Below are positions 52,494 to 61,628 of a DNA stretch of 64,000 nucleotides, piece after piece. Made by a program: the position numbers and the translations under genes. Under the pieces are notes generated by a model that had not been told where the DNA came from, searched no databases, and worked only from the letters and a program-made list of their open reading frames with translations. The DNA comes from Mesobacillus foraminis (GTDB taxonomy: Bacteria; Bacillota; Bacilli; Bacillales; Cytobacillaceae): positions 37,897-101,896 of the forward strand of contig NZ_SLVV01000010.1 in assembly GCF_004340465.1 (NCBI RefSeq), read 5' to 3'. How positions within the stretch are numbered: position 1 is the first letter of the stretch; the number at the start of each line of letters is the position of its first letter.

Positions 52494-54101
52494 CTACTGC
52501 TGGACATAAGGAATTTCGATCATAAATTTGGTGCCTGAACCATCGCTGGAGGCATGCATACTTCCACCATGGCTTTCAATAATTTTCCGGGAAACGGCCA
52601 GACCCAGTCCTGTGCCTTCATCCTTTGTTGAATAGAATGGTTCAAATATGTGAGTCAAAGCAGCACTGGAAATTCCTTTCCCATTATCACTGAAGATAAA
52701 CTGAACGCTGGAGTCGACCCTGATTGCCTGGATGTTAATTTTGAGCGGGACATCTCTTTTGGCGTGCAGTGAATTTTGGAATAAATTAATGAACACCTGT
52801 AAAAGTTCTTCACGGCTGCACAGGATTTCGAGATTCTGGGCTGAAGGGTCTATTTCAATTTCAACATCCACATTGTACAGGAAGGATTCACTTTTAAGAA
52901 ACTTATAGATATAATCCGTTATCAGCTGGTTAACGGGAATACTTTCGAATTTTGTTCTGGAAGGCTTTGAGATTCTTAAGAAATCAGAAATGATTTTATT
53001 TGCACGATCGATCTCGGGAATCAGTAAGCCGGAGAAAAGCTCAGAGATGTTGTCGTCTGTTTCCTTTTGAAGAAATTGCAAATATCCTCGCACCGTTGTC
53101 AGCGGATTTCTGATTTCGTGGGCAATACCCGCAGCAATACGGCCTGCAAGTGCGTCCTTTTCTGCCTCTTTTATCTTTTCCTCCATTGCATATCGGTCGG
53201 TAATGTCCCGGTACTGGCCAAATGCACCGATTAATTTATTGTTTTCATAGATGGGCTGGATATCAAATAAACAAACAATCTGGCTGCCGTCGTCGGCAGT
53301 GAATTTTAATTCTTCATTTTCAAACTTTTCTTCCCCTTCTAGGACTCTTTTATAATAACTTCCCGTTAACATTAAGTCATAGATACACTTGCCCAAAACG
53401 GAATTTCTGCTTTGCTTGGACAGTTCCTCTGCGTATTCGTTAAATTCGATGATGATTCCTTTTTCATTTGTGATCATAATTCCATTTCTTGTCCTGCTGA
53501 TCAAAATTTGATTGAGAATATTGAGCTGCCGGTTTTGTTTTCTAAGAAGCAATTCTCTTTCAATCGTCTCAACCGTCTGAGACAGCATGTTCAGCAGCAA
53601 TGGATTGCGAAACATGATGGGAGTCATGATGCAGACCGATCCCAGCAAGGAACTTTCATCTTTATAATAAAAAGGGGCTCCATAGCAAGCTATTTCAAAA
53701 AGAGACGTATGATAGTGCTCTTCGCCTATAATGCTGATGGGGTGCCCTTGCTCAAGGGCCAGGCTAATGACATTGGTGCCTGTATCTTCAGTCGCAAACA
53801 AACCTCCGATCTTAATCCCGAGTGTTTCCACGGTCGATTTGATTAATTCATTTCCCGTGATTTCCAGCAAGTATCCTTCCGCATCGCTTATCGTGATCAA
53901 AATAGGGGCTTCCAGCGAACCTGCCAGCTTATTTGAGAAATAACTGACCACAGATAAAATCTCGCTGTATTCCTTTCGTTTCATCTCTATTTTTTCATCC
54001 GTCAAAAACCGTTTTGGACGGGCCAATTCATTTGGATCCATTCCCATTTCCCTGCATATCTGTTTTGATCGGGTAATGTAAAGTGGCTCTGTCTCCCTCA
54101 T
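52494..54101 (-). CDS. Cytoplasmic GAF-PAS sensor histidine kinase
   Basis: 535 residues with no membrane helix. N-terminal GAF-like domain (about 60-185) has the GTNVISLALEQG and GEEHYHTSLFEIACYGAPFY segments seen in AcoR-type sensors. A PAS domain follows (about 195-305), then HisKA with His328 in AGIAHEIRNPLTTVRGYLQF, and an ATPase domain (NLFQNSLHA, SDNGKGI, EGTGLGLAV). The layout recalls sporulation kinases and NtrB-like kinases. No response regulator is next to it, so it may feed the Spo0 phosphorelay or an unlinked partner. The signal is probably a small cytoplasmic molecule. Confidence 0.87.
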   Translation of the reverse strand: MRETEPLYITRSKQICREMGMDPNELARPKRFLTDEKIEMKRKEYSEILSVVSYFSNKLAGSLEAPILITISDAEGYLLEITGNELIKSTVETLGIKIGGLFATEDTGTNVISLALEQGHPISIIGEEHYHTSLFEIACYGAPFYYKDESSLLGSVCIMTPIMFRNPLLLNMLSQTVETIERELLLRKQNRQLNILNQILISRTRNGIMITNEKGIIIEFNEYAEELSKQSRNSVLGKCIYDLMLTGSYYKRVLEGEEKFENEELKFTADDGSQIVCLFDIQPIYENNKLIGAFGQYRDITDRYAMEEKIKEAEKDALAGRIAAGIAHEIRNPLTTVRGYLQFLQKETDDNISELFSGLLIPEIDRANKIISDFLRISKPSRTKFESIPVNQLITDYIYKFLKSESFLYNVDVEIEIDPSAQNLEILCSREELLQVFINLFQNSLHAKRDVPLKINIQAIRVDSSVQFIFSDNGKGISSAALTHIFEPFYSTKDEGTGLGLAVSRKIIESHGGSMHASSDGSGTKFMIEIPYVQQ

Positions 54102-54459
54102 CTATCTTTCACCTACGCTCTCGAAACTACAATATGACTATTTTAATCATTATTGGATGAAAGTTCTATAGAAATTACTAGAAATAGAGGGCAGCAGCCA
54201 TCCTTTTTATCTCTCAATTACACATCAGGGACGGGGCAGTTTTTGGAAGCCCGAGCCCGCTGTCCCAGCTTTAGCAGTCATATAAGCCAAGGGATACGGT
54301 GGGGGACGCAATAAACATCTTTAAATGAATTTATTTATAGTAGATGTGGACCTGGTTACGGTGAAGTGAAAGGAGCGAAGAAATACTTAGGGAGAGGGGG
54401 AGACCAAGCCGGTGCATAAAGAGCCAAGAAAGCGTGCGTCCCGCCTCCATTCTCTCAGA
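54102..54459. other. Intergenic region without recognised feature
   Basis: About 360 bp upstream of the kinase. No convincing gene. A 73-codon minus-strand frame spanning 54331-54552 contains the terminator below and is not coding. Confidence 0.4.
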
Positions 54460-54512
54460 ATAAAAGAAAAGACTGCAGACAAGCCCGATTTTCTTCAAGT
54501 ATGTCTGCAGTC
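54460..54512 (-). terminator. Terminator of the acetyltransferase gene
   Basis: Perfect 11-bp stem GACTGCAGACA / TGTCTGCAGTC, 20-base loop, then TTTTCTTTTA on the minus strand. Confidence 0.85.
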
Positions 54513-54599
54513 TGGTCCCCTGGGTAAAGCTCTCTGAAAAGATATTGACCAAACATGTGGTTATTTGGTCAAGTGTACAGCTGGCTGAAAGGGGGCTTG

Positions 54600-55166
54600 C
54601 TAATAAGCTGTCCGATATGACTTCTCTTTATAGTACAGCACCTCATTGGTACCCTGAGGCTCTTTTCCGTAGAATTCCCTGGCTCTATAGGCGTGCACCT
54701 GTTCATAGGCAATCTGCATTCTATCGAACACCCAGCACTCGGAGCGAGGAGAGGAGGACCAGTATAGGATATTCATTTCGTTTAGCTCGTTCGTCACTGC
54801 ATGGATTCTCTTATATTCAATCCCTTCTGCTTTCTTGAAGCCATTCCGTTCATAAAACCTTAGCCTTTTGCTGGTATCCGGGACACTTGTATCTACCGGG
54901 TCTACCTCCAGGATAATCGGTTTATTTTTCCGTTTCAGAACATCCATTATTTTGCTGCCAAGCCCTTTTCCACGAGAAAGATTTGTAATCAGTATGTAGT
55001 CGATGAAAATAAAATCCTCTTTTTCAAGATAGACGAGGACATGATGAGGACCTTCCTCTTTCACATAGATTCCCTCTTTATCTTTAAAAAGTGTTTTCAT
55101 ATGCTCCTGTGATTTCATTTCGTTTGCCGGAAAATAGTCCGTCAGTTTTTGATACCACTTTTCCAT
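54600..55166 (-). CDS. GNAT-family N-acetyltransferase
   Basis: 188 residues. The acetyl-CoA loop LSRGKGLGSKIMDVL (about 63-77), preceded by FIDYILI and followed by the RLRFYERNGFK segment (about 100-110), are GNAT motifs A and B. The C-terminal 70 residues are an extra module. Substrate unknown. AAAGGAGCCC precedes ATG 55166. It is divergent from the ATP-grasp gene, 168 bp away, so the two could share regulation and possibly a pathway. Confidence 0.82.
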   Translation of the reverse strand: MEKWYQKLTDYFPANEMKSQEHMKTLFKDKEGIYVKEEGPHHVLVYLEKEDFIFIDYILITNLSRGKGLGSKIMDVLKRKNKPIILEVDPVDTSVPDTSKRLRFYERNGFKKAEGIEYKRIHAVTNELNEMNILYWSSSPRSECWVFDRMQIAYEQVHAYRAREFYGKEPQGTNEVLYYKEKSYRTAY

Positions 55167-55334
55167 GGAATTTTGGGCTCCTTTGTGAAGTTATCTGACA
55201 ACTATTTCTCTATATACCTAAATTTTTTAGTAAATAAACCAAATATTAGCAAAAAGCTAGTTTAGCTGCAGAAAAAAATGGAAATAGATTAGGGGTTACC
55301 ATTCTATAAAACTATTGATGAGGCGGGAGAGCAT

Positions 55335-56552
55335 ATGGGGACAAATGAGAAAAGGATTGCATTGTTGGGCTGGAGCCTGCAGGCCATTGAGGCTGCGGAT
55401 AAATTGAATAAGCCTTTCGTGGTGGTGGGTCCGCCAGATTACCAGGAATTTGCCGATAAAAATGAGATAACATTCGTTCCCTGGAAGTTTGAACGAATTA
55501 ATGAAAAATCGGATGAACTCTATCGGCAGCTTGATTCATTGAATGTGAAGACAGCGGTTCCAATTTACGAAGAAACCGTCGAGTGGGCGGGAGCCCTGAA
55601 TGCACGCTTGATGAATGACCCACGTATTTTTAACCGTTCACTGCTTTTAAGAGATAAAGGGCTGATGAAGCGCAAAGCCCAGATGGCCGGTATCCGGGTT
55701 GGTGTTTTCGAAGAGGCTTATTCAAAGGAAGATGTACATAGGTTTTTGAAGCGTGTCAATGAAGCGTTGATCAAGATTGACGGCGACTTGAATGACCCGA
55801 TTCATGTGAAGCCGCTAAACAAGGCAGGTGCTGTGGGGCACAGGATGATAACGGAGTCGCGTGAAATCGATGAAATGGAAGACCAGGAGTTTCCATGTCT
55901 GATGGAAAGCCACCTCGATGGCCAGGAGTTTTCCTGCGAGGCCTTTATCCATGATGGAAAAGTTCAATTCTTAAATATAACGGAATACGTGCAGCTGGGG
56001 CACTCGAATTTTGTTCCCGCCTCCCCTTCTCTAGAGGAATGGAGACCGATGATTAAAGACGAAATAGAAAAGCTTGTTGATGCTTTTGAGATAAAATATG
56101 GAGTCATCCACCCAGAATATTTTATTTCAGCGGACGGCAAGCTGCATTTTGGTGAAGTGGCAGCAAGGGTTCCCGGAGGGCATATCTTTGAACTGATTGA
56201 AAAAGCATATGGCTTCAGTGCGTTCCAGGCTCAGATTCTGTGCAGTGATCCTGACACGACAGAGGAGGAACTCAGAGCCTTTTTCCCTGAAGAGGTCACT
56301 TCCGCCATCGGCTATGCAGCCAGCCTGATGGTCTATCCAAAGGTTAATGTGATTGAGAAATTAAATGTACCCGAGAAGCTTAAAAATGATCCTTATTTTG
56401 AAAAACATGACATGTTCATCCCGGTAAATTCCAAAGTAGCTGAAAGGGTCGGGTTCGGGAACCACTATGGAACCATCTTCTTTTTCGGGGATGACAGCGA
56501 ACGAATCCGGTCTTTGTTAAAAGAATACCAGGAATATGATTTCTATCTATAA
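55335..56552 (+). CDS. ATP-grasp ligase
   Basis: 405 residues. The order is typical: N-terminal Rossmann-like RIALLGWSLQAIEAAD, central KRKAQMAGIRV, IHVKPLNKAGAVGHRMI (ATP-grasp Lys and Gly loop), LMESHLDGQEFSCEAFIHDG, and VIHPEYFISADGKLHFGEVA with AARVPGG (metal and acceptor site). This is the carboxylate-amine/thiol ligase family that includes dipeptide and siderophore-like ligases. GGGAGAG precedes the ATG. The first of the twin Cys-His genes starts 24 bp after its stop, so they form one operon. The joined substrates are unknown. Confidence 0.87.
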   Translation: MGTNEKRIALLGWSLQAIEAADKLNKPFVVVGPPDYQEFADKNEITFVPWKFERINEKSDELYRQLDSLNVKTAVPIYEETVEWAGALNARLMNDPRIFNRSLLLRDKGLMKRKAQMAGIRVGVFEEAYSKEDVHRFLKRVNEALIKIDGDLNDPIHVKPLNKAGAVGHRMITESREIDEMEDQEFPCLMESHLDGQEFSCEAFIHDGKVQFLNITEYVQLGHSNFVPASPSLEEWRPMIKDEIEKLVDAFEIKYGVIHPEYFISADGKLHFGEVAARVPGGHIFELIEKAYGFSAFQAQILCSDPDTTEEELRAFFPEEVTSAIGYAASLMVYPKVNVIEKLNVPEKLKNDPYFEKHDMFIPVNSKVAERVGFGNHYGTIFFFGDDSERIRSLLKEYQEYDFYL

Positions 56553-56576
56553 GGTTGATCTAGGGAGGAAAAAGGC

Positions 56577-58538
56577 TTGAGCGGAACAATAGAATTATAT
56601 AAGCAAAAATTTGAGAATGCCCTTCATGCACTTGAGCAGGCGAAGCCTTTTGCGAAAAGTATGTACCAGACAAATGTATTTCAAACGGCAATCGATCTAG
56701 CAGCAAATGAACAGGGGCTTCACTTTTTGTATGAACAGGCTTCACGGTTTGATGGGGCCGGTGTTTTTAACGGAGGTCCATGGGAGGACCCTTCGAAAAT
56801 GCAGCCCCCGCTTGTAGGCGGGTCGCTTAAGCTTAAGGGAGTAAACTCTATTGTCGAACTGTTGAGCGAACTGCGGATCCTCGCAATTGCAAAGGGAGAT
56901 TATGACCACGAAGCAATCTCTCCAGAGGAAGCCAGGTCGTTTTTAAACGAGGTATTGGCCCTGAATCTTGATTTGCTGTTTCCTCCAGAAACAGAAGAAG
57001 CACGGCTCGATACTGGCGAGCATATTGAAAGGGCGCAAAGATTGTTCCGGTTCCTTGGCGACGAGTTATCGTTCAATGCGATTGCCGGTAAAATTGTCAG
57101 TGAAATTGACCGGCTTGCCGTCCAAAGGCCGATCATGACCAACCGGATTGAAAAAATGATCCAGATGGCACGGCATATGATGGAAGCCGATATTGATGAG
57201 AATCAGAAATCAGCACTTGCTGGATATACAAGGGCGCTAACCTTTCCTTCACCCTTAAGCAGGGAATATCAGTCACTCAGGGATTATCGGATCAAATTAA
57301 AGGACTTGGCATCAGAAGACCTGAAAAAAGAGGCGGAAGCTTTTGCGGAGTCAATGATTTCGACCGGGCTGGTTTCCCCTCATCACGCCGTTTTCGTCCG
57401 GTTTATCAACAGGGCTGAAGCGGATTTATTAACGATTGCCCTGGAGCTGGATGAAACTGGTACGGCCGGCTACAACGCCAATCGGGAGCTCGTGCGTGAT
57501 CTCATCCAGATTTCCATCTGGCCGGAAACACGCCAGTCGATCTATGGACTGGGCAGAATGCTGAACCGCGGCGTCCTGACACAGGATCATCTTTTGCCGT
57601 CCATTCGGCGCCTGTTTGAATTGAATATCCATCCAGACGTAAAAAAGGCGCTGATGAAACCAGAATTCGAACAGAATGGAATGACAGCGAATGGAGTATT
57701 ATTGGCGGGAACGATCAGTGTACTGGGGCAGCCTCTCGGAGTTGGACAAGGCTTGAACCCAACCTGCCAGTCCGCCCGGGCCATCAGCCTATGGTCACAG
57801 CACGGAACCGGCCAATTGCTGGAGTACATTGCCAGAGCGGCCAGGGATAACGATATTGATATAACCTTTGAAGGGGAGACCATCCATTCAAGCAGTGTGG
57901 AAGGAGGGGTGGCGGACGAGATCCATCAGGAATTGGATTCGGTGTCCGTGGTCCTGGTCCCGCATCTTGATAAAATATATAATGAAATGATGAAAAAAAC
58001 ACTGCTGCGTGGCGAGGATGGACATAAATGGGTCAACCCTGAATTTTACGGAGAATGGATTCCAAAGGGATTTTCCAATGTGATTGATCCGCTGACCCTG
58101 GGTGTGAAGAATTATGGCTCGTTTGTCCGGTTATTTTATGCGACTCACCATCCGGATTTTAACGAAGGGTACGAATTGATTTATCCCAACCCTGTAGGCA
58201 TCTTCATTACGAATGTGCATGGCAAGCTGCTTGGACTGCATGCTGTATCCATCCAAAGGATTGAAAAGGATCAAGCAGGGGAGTACCGGATCTATTTTTA
58301 TAATCCTAATAATGACAGCGGACAGAACTGGGGACAAGGCATCGAGCCTTCCGTGCAGGGAAACGGAGAGGCAGAAGGCGAATCCTCGCTTCCTTTCCAG
58401 GAATTTGTCTCAAGAATGTACGCTTTCCACTACAATCCATATGAGCAGGGGGAGTTATTTTTAGTGGATGATTCTCTTGTGGAAGAAGCGGAGCAATTAG
58501 CGAAAGATAGCTGGGGCAAGGATTACACCTGGCTGTAA
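56577..58538 (+). CDS. Unrecognised Cys/His protein, copy A (partner of ATP-grasp ligase)
   Basis: 653 residues, no signal peptide. TTG start with GGGAGGA upstream. I do not recognise a named family. A helical N-terminal part (about 1-370; GGPWEDP, ETEEAR, AVQRPIMTNRI) precedes a C-terminal part with GQPLGVGQGLNPTCQSARAI (Cys397, Gln391), and then LLGLHAVSIQRI (His555) and RIYFYNPNNDSGQNWG (Asn576/578). The order Gln-Cys-His-Asn is that of papain-like cysteine peptidases and transglutaminases, so a thiol peptidase or acyl-transfer enzyme is possible. Copy B downstream keeps all of these. Cotranscribed with the ATP-grasp gene, then ended by a strong terminator. Confidence 0.8.
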   Translation: MSGTIELYKQKFENALHALEQAKPFAKSMYQTNVFQTAIDLAANEQGLHFLYEQASRFDGAGVFNGGPWEDPSKMQPPLVGGSLKLKGVNSIVELLSELRILAIAKGDYDHEAISPEEARSFLNEVLALNLDLLFPPETEEARLDTGEHIERAQRLFRFLGDELSFNAIAGKIVSEIDRLAVQRPIMTNRIEKMIQMARHMMEADIDENQKSALAGYTRALTFPSPLSREYQSLRDYRIKLKDLASEDLKKEAEAFAESMISTGLVSPHHAVFVRFINRAEADLLTIALELDETGTAGYNANRELVRDLIQISIWPETRQSIYGLGRMLNRGVLTQDHLLPSIRRLFELNIHPDVKKALMKPEFEQNGMTANGVLLAGTISVLGQPLGVGQGLNPTCQSARAISLWSQHGTGQLLEYIARAARDNDIDITFEGETIHSSSVEGGVADEIHQELDSVSVVLVPHLDKIYNEMMKKTLLRGEDGHKWVNPEFYGEWIPKGFSNVIDPLTLGVKNYGSFVRLFYATHHPDFNEGYELIYPNPVGIFITNVHGKLLGLHAVSIQRIEKDQAGEYRIYFYNPNNDSGQNWGQGIEPSVQGNGEAEGESSLPFQEFVSRMYAFHYNPYEQGELFLVDDSLVEEAEQLAKDSWGKDYTWL

Positions 58539-58549
58539 TAGAACGGCGG

Positions 58550-58600
58550 AAAACGGACTTGAAAGGATGTTGCAAAACGATCCTTTTGAGTCCGTTTTTA
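58550..58600 (+). terminator. Terminator between twin genes A and B
   Basis: AAAACGGACT / AGTCCGTTTTT with inner AGGAT / ATCCT. Copy B therefore needs its own promoter. Confidence 0.92.
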
Positions 58601-58693
58601 CATTAGCCAATAGTTTGAATAATTAAAAAAGTTGTATCCTTCCTAATGTTTGGCAAGTATGATAAAGTAAATACTTTTGGAAGGAAGCAGAGA

Positions 58694-60481
58694 ATGGGTT
58701 TATTTAATGAGTTAAGCTGTTATGGGAAGCTGATGGATGCCCTGGTGCGCATAAAGAGCGGCGACTTTCAGTCAATGGAAACCGGCAGAATGCAATTTTT
58801 AGACGAGGCAGCACCGCTGCTGTCCACTGAACCTGGTCTCGATACCCTGATGCTTCTTGCGCCGCATCTTGATGAATCCTTGCTGTTTCTTGGCCGGCCA
58901 TGGGAAAACCCTTCAGCCTTAAATCCTTCCCTCGTTCATGGAACGCTTAAAGCTGGCGGCCGTTCTTTTGTCTTTGAAGCATTAAGCAATCTAAGGATGC
59001 TTTCGATTGCCCTGGGACAGTACAAAGTGAATAACGTAAGTCCTTTTGCAGCTAAAAAGTTCCTGAATGAAGCGGTTGCCCAGAACATCGACTGCCTGTT
59101 TCCGACCGAAACGGAAGAGGCACGCATAAAAGGAAATGAAAACGAAGGCAAGATTGCCCTTCTATATAACTACCTGTTAAAACATTTATCACCGCTTGGC
59201 CTGCTGGATAAAATGCTCCAGGAAATCGAGAAACTGACGGTCCAGCGTCCAATCATGACGGATAAAATTGTGACATTGATTCACTCAGGCATAAAGCTTT
59301 GCGAGCAAATGAATGGCATGCCAGGCGAATTCCAGGTTTTTGCAAGGGCAGTCCGTACTGATGTTCCGGTATGGGGGAAACTTTCGGAACAAAAATTGAA
59401 TCTTGCTTGCAGGGAAATGGGGGAGGAGATGCAGGCTACCGGGCTGGTGTCCACCCGGCATTGTCATCTGATCCAGTTCCTGAACAAAGAAAATCCCGAT
59501 TTGCTCCCGGCAGCATTTGGGCTTAACGAGACAGGAGAACAGCGGTTTCGCTCCTGTCAAAAAGAAATTAGCCTTCTCATTGATACTTCGATAAGGACTG
59601 GTACCAGGCAGGGGATCTATGGACTTGCTTGTCTAATGGACCGTCCCGATTTCCAGGATGCACTCGTTTACACCCTTTGCAAGTTGCTCGATAACCAGCC
59701 ATGCAGGAAAATCGCTTCACGGATAAAGGATGTGTATTCCTGCGGGGAAGAGATGGTTCAGCCATTCATCCTAACAGGGATGATTCAGCTTTTGGGGCTG
59801 CCGCTGGGAGTTGGCCAGGGATATAATCCAACTTGCCAGTCCACCAGGGCATTAAGCTACTGGTCCCAAAAGAACCCGTTATTTTTAATGGACCGATATA
59901 TCGAGACGATCACAAAGGGGTATCTTGAGCTCGAATTTGAGGGGAAACCTATAAGTTCGCTGTACCTTAGCCCTGGGGAGCTGAATAACAGTATACCGCT
60001 GGACCCTGTATCTGTTGTCATCATTCCGCACCTTCATGCTATTTATACCGAAATGATCAATCGTGCAATCGGCCGGGCAGAGGATGTCCATAAATGGATT
60101 AATCCTGCATATTATCATCAGGGAGTTCTCGAAGGATTTGCACAGCGGGAAAAGCGCCCGGATTTTGATCTTCTTTTCACCAGCTATTATTACCCCGGGA
60201 ACAATTTCCTGGAAGCATGGCTTCCCCAGCCCGCGGGCATCATCATTTATGATTCGAAAGGTGAGCCCCTTGGTGCCCATGCGATTTTAATCCAGAGAAT
60301 TGCCAAGGATCAGGACGGCCATAGTCGGGTATATTTCTATAACCCCAATAATGACAGCAAGCAGACCTGGGGAAAGGATATGGTGACAAGCGTCGCAGGG
60401 AACGGGGAAAAGCCTGGAGAGGCCTCATTGCCCTTTGGACAGTTCCTGACCTGTCTTTACGCATTCCACTATCCGCTGTAA
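58694..60481 (+). CDS. Unrecognised Cys/His protein, copy B (paralogue of A)
   Basis: 595 residues from ATG 58694 (MGLFNELSCYG), chosen because AAGGAAG lies upstream and because this start aligns the GRPWENP motif (residue 67) with GGPWEDP of copy A (residue 66). An earlier in-frame ATG at 58646 is possible. It keeps GLPLGVGQGYNPTCQSTRAL (Cys381), LGAHAILIQRI (His529), RVYFYNPNNDSKQTWG (Asn550), TVQRPIMTDKI and VHKWINPAYY. It lacks the 45-residue acidic tail of copy A. Overall identity looks moderate, with blocks nearly fixed at the candidate active site, so both copies are probably active and old duplicates. Confidence 0.78.
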   Translation: MGLFNELSCYGKLMDALVRIKSGDFQSMETGRMQFLDEAAPLLSTEPGLDTLMLLAPHLDESLLFLGRPWENPSALNPSLVHGTLKAGGRSFVFEALSNLRMLSIALGQYKVNNVSPFAAKKFLNEAVAQNIDCLFPTETEEARIKGNENEGKIALLYNYLLKHLSPLGLLDKMLQEIEKLTVQRPIMTDKIVTLIHSGIKLCEQMNGMPGEFQVFARAVRTDVPVWGKLSEQKLNLACREMGEEMQATGLVSTRHCHLIQFLNKENPDLLPAAFGLNETGEQRFRSCQKEISLLIDTSIRTGTRQGIYGLACLMDRPDFQDALVYTLCKLLDNQPCRKIASRIKDVYSCGEEMVQPFILTGMIQLLGLPLGVGQGYNPTCQSTRALSYWSQKNPLFLMDRYIETITKGYLELEFEGKPISSLYLSPGELNNSIPLDPVSVVIIPHLHAIYTEMINRAIGRAEDVHKWINPAYYHQGVLEGFAQREKRPDFDLLFTSYYYPGNNFLEAWLPQPAGIIIYDSKGEPLGAHAILIQRIAKDQDGHSRVYFYNPNNDSKQTWGKDMVTSVAGNGEKPGEASLPFGQFLTCLYAFHYPL

Positions 60482-60514
60482 AAATGGAACGTCAACGAAG
60501 ATAAATATTTCTGC

Positions 60515-60565
60515 TGCCGGGAAGCGAATGAACATCAGGGACTTCGCTCCCCGGTTTTAATTTTT
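60515..60565 (+). terminator. Terminator after copy B
   Basis: CCGGGAAGCGAA / TTCGCTCCCCGG followed by TTTTAATTTTT. Confidence 0.85.
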
Positions 60566-61391
60566 AACTCCATTCCCCCTCACAAAACCCCATGTCAAAC
60601 AGTTCCTCAAAATACAGGACCTCAAATTTTTTCATCAAAATTCCAAAGTAATAAGAAATTGGATTCCGCACGCTTCCTGCTTTCAGTTTGCTGATCATTT
60701 GCTTGAAAGAGGGAATGGCAGTATCAACGACCTTCTCCAAGTCGTTCTCATAATTGTTGCGATAGGCTGCAATCCTCGCCATTTTCCAGTATTCCTCAAT
60801 GATTCTTACCTCTGGAAAAAAGTATGCAACAGCCTGTTTAAACGGGACAGGGATCCGGTCACTGGTAAAAGTGTCGTCTAATGTATCAGGTTGCTTAACC
60901 TCAAAATTTCCAGTTGTGTCAGTATGGACATTTTCTTTACGTTTATTATTTTCTTGATTCTTAGTTTTAGGAAGACTGATAGTTTTATTAGGGTGGTTCA
61001 GCTTTTCCTCTTTAGGTGGTTCACTGGCAGGAAAACGATTAAATACATAAAGATTGCTGGATTGAGATCCATTTTTTCTTTCCGTTTCATGCACCGTCAG
61101 GATTCCAAGTGAAATTGCACGCTGAATCATTCTTTTAAAAGTAGACCGGGAAATCCCGTTGCCTGCATATTCTTCATGAATCGCTTTTAACATCGTGCCG
61201 ATTTTGGCATTGCAGACACCTGGCTTTTTTGCAGCGAAACGAGCTAACCGCTTCAAGCCGACCAGTTCTCCTTTAGAAAACTCGTACTTATAAACTGCCA
61301 GCCACAATTCCATATGGGTGTTGAATTCCTTAAGTGAGGCAAAATGTGAATAGTGTTCGAACTGGTCAATGATACCCGATTTGATTTTCAT
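60564..61391 (-). CDS. Helix-turn-helix protein, replication-initiator-like
   Basis: 275 residues from ATG 61391 (MKIKSGIIDQFEHY). A winged-helix-like N-terminal part (GISRSTFKRMIQRAISLGIL, about 80-100) is followed by a polar, Lys/Asn-rich linker (about 125-170) and a helical C-terminal domain. The arrangement recalls plasmid/phage replication or DnaD-like helix-turn-helix proteins found as chromosomal orphans in Bacillus. Function not proven. The frame's earlier start at 61412 precedes the ribosome site. It stands alone, convergent with copy B. Confidence 0.65.
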   Translation of the reverse strand: MKIKSGIIDQFEHYSHFASLKEFNTHMELWLAVYKYEFSKGELVGLKRLARFAAKKPGVCNAKIGTMLKAIHEEYAGNGISRSTFKRMIQRAISLGILTVHETERKNGSQSSNLYVFNRFPASEPPKEEKLNHPNKTISLPKTKNQENNKRKENVHTDTTGNFEVKQPDTLDDTFTSDRIPVPFKQAVAYFFPEVRIIEEYWKMARIAAYRNNYENDLEKVVDTAIPSFKQMISKLKAGSVRNPISYYFGILMKKFEVLYFEELFDMGFCEGEWS

Positions 61392-61628
61392 TTTTTTGCA
61401 CCATCCTTTCACTCTCTATATAGGAATGGAAGCGGAATTTGGACAGGGGGTGAGCTTGAAAATTGTGAAAGAAATATGAACTTGCAAAATTCATAACCAA
61501 TGTGGCTCTCTATTATTTTCCTTAATCCCTCAATGATGTTTCGGGTCTAGAAATAAAATTTCAGTATGATAAGATAAAAATGGGAAAATAAAATCTAGTA
61601 TTCTTATTTATGCATTGGAGCGAACTGT

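Noticed and set aside
54331-54552. 73-codon minus-strand frame
   Set aside because: It contains the whole terminator hairpin of the acetyltransferase gene.
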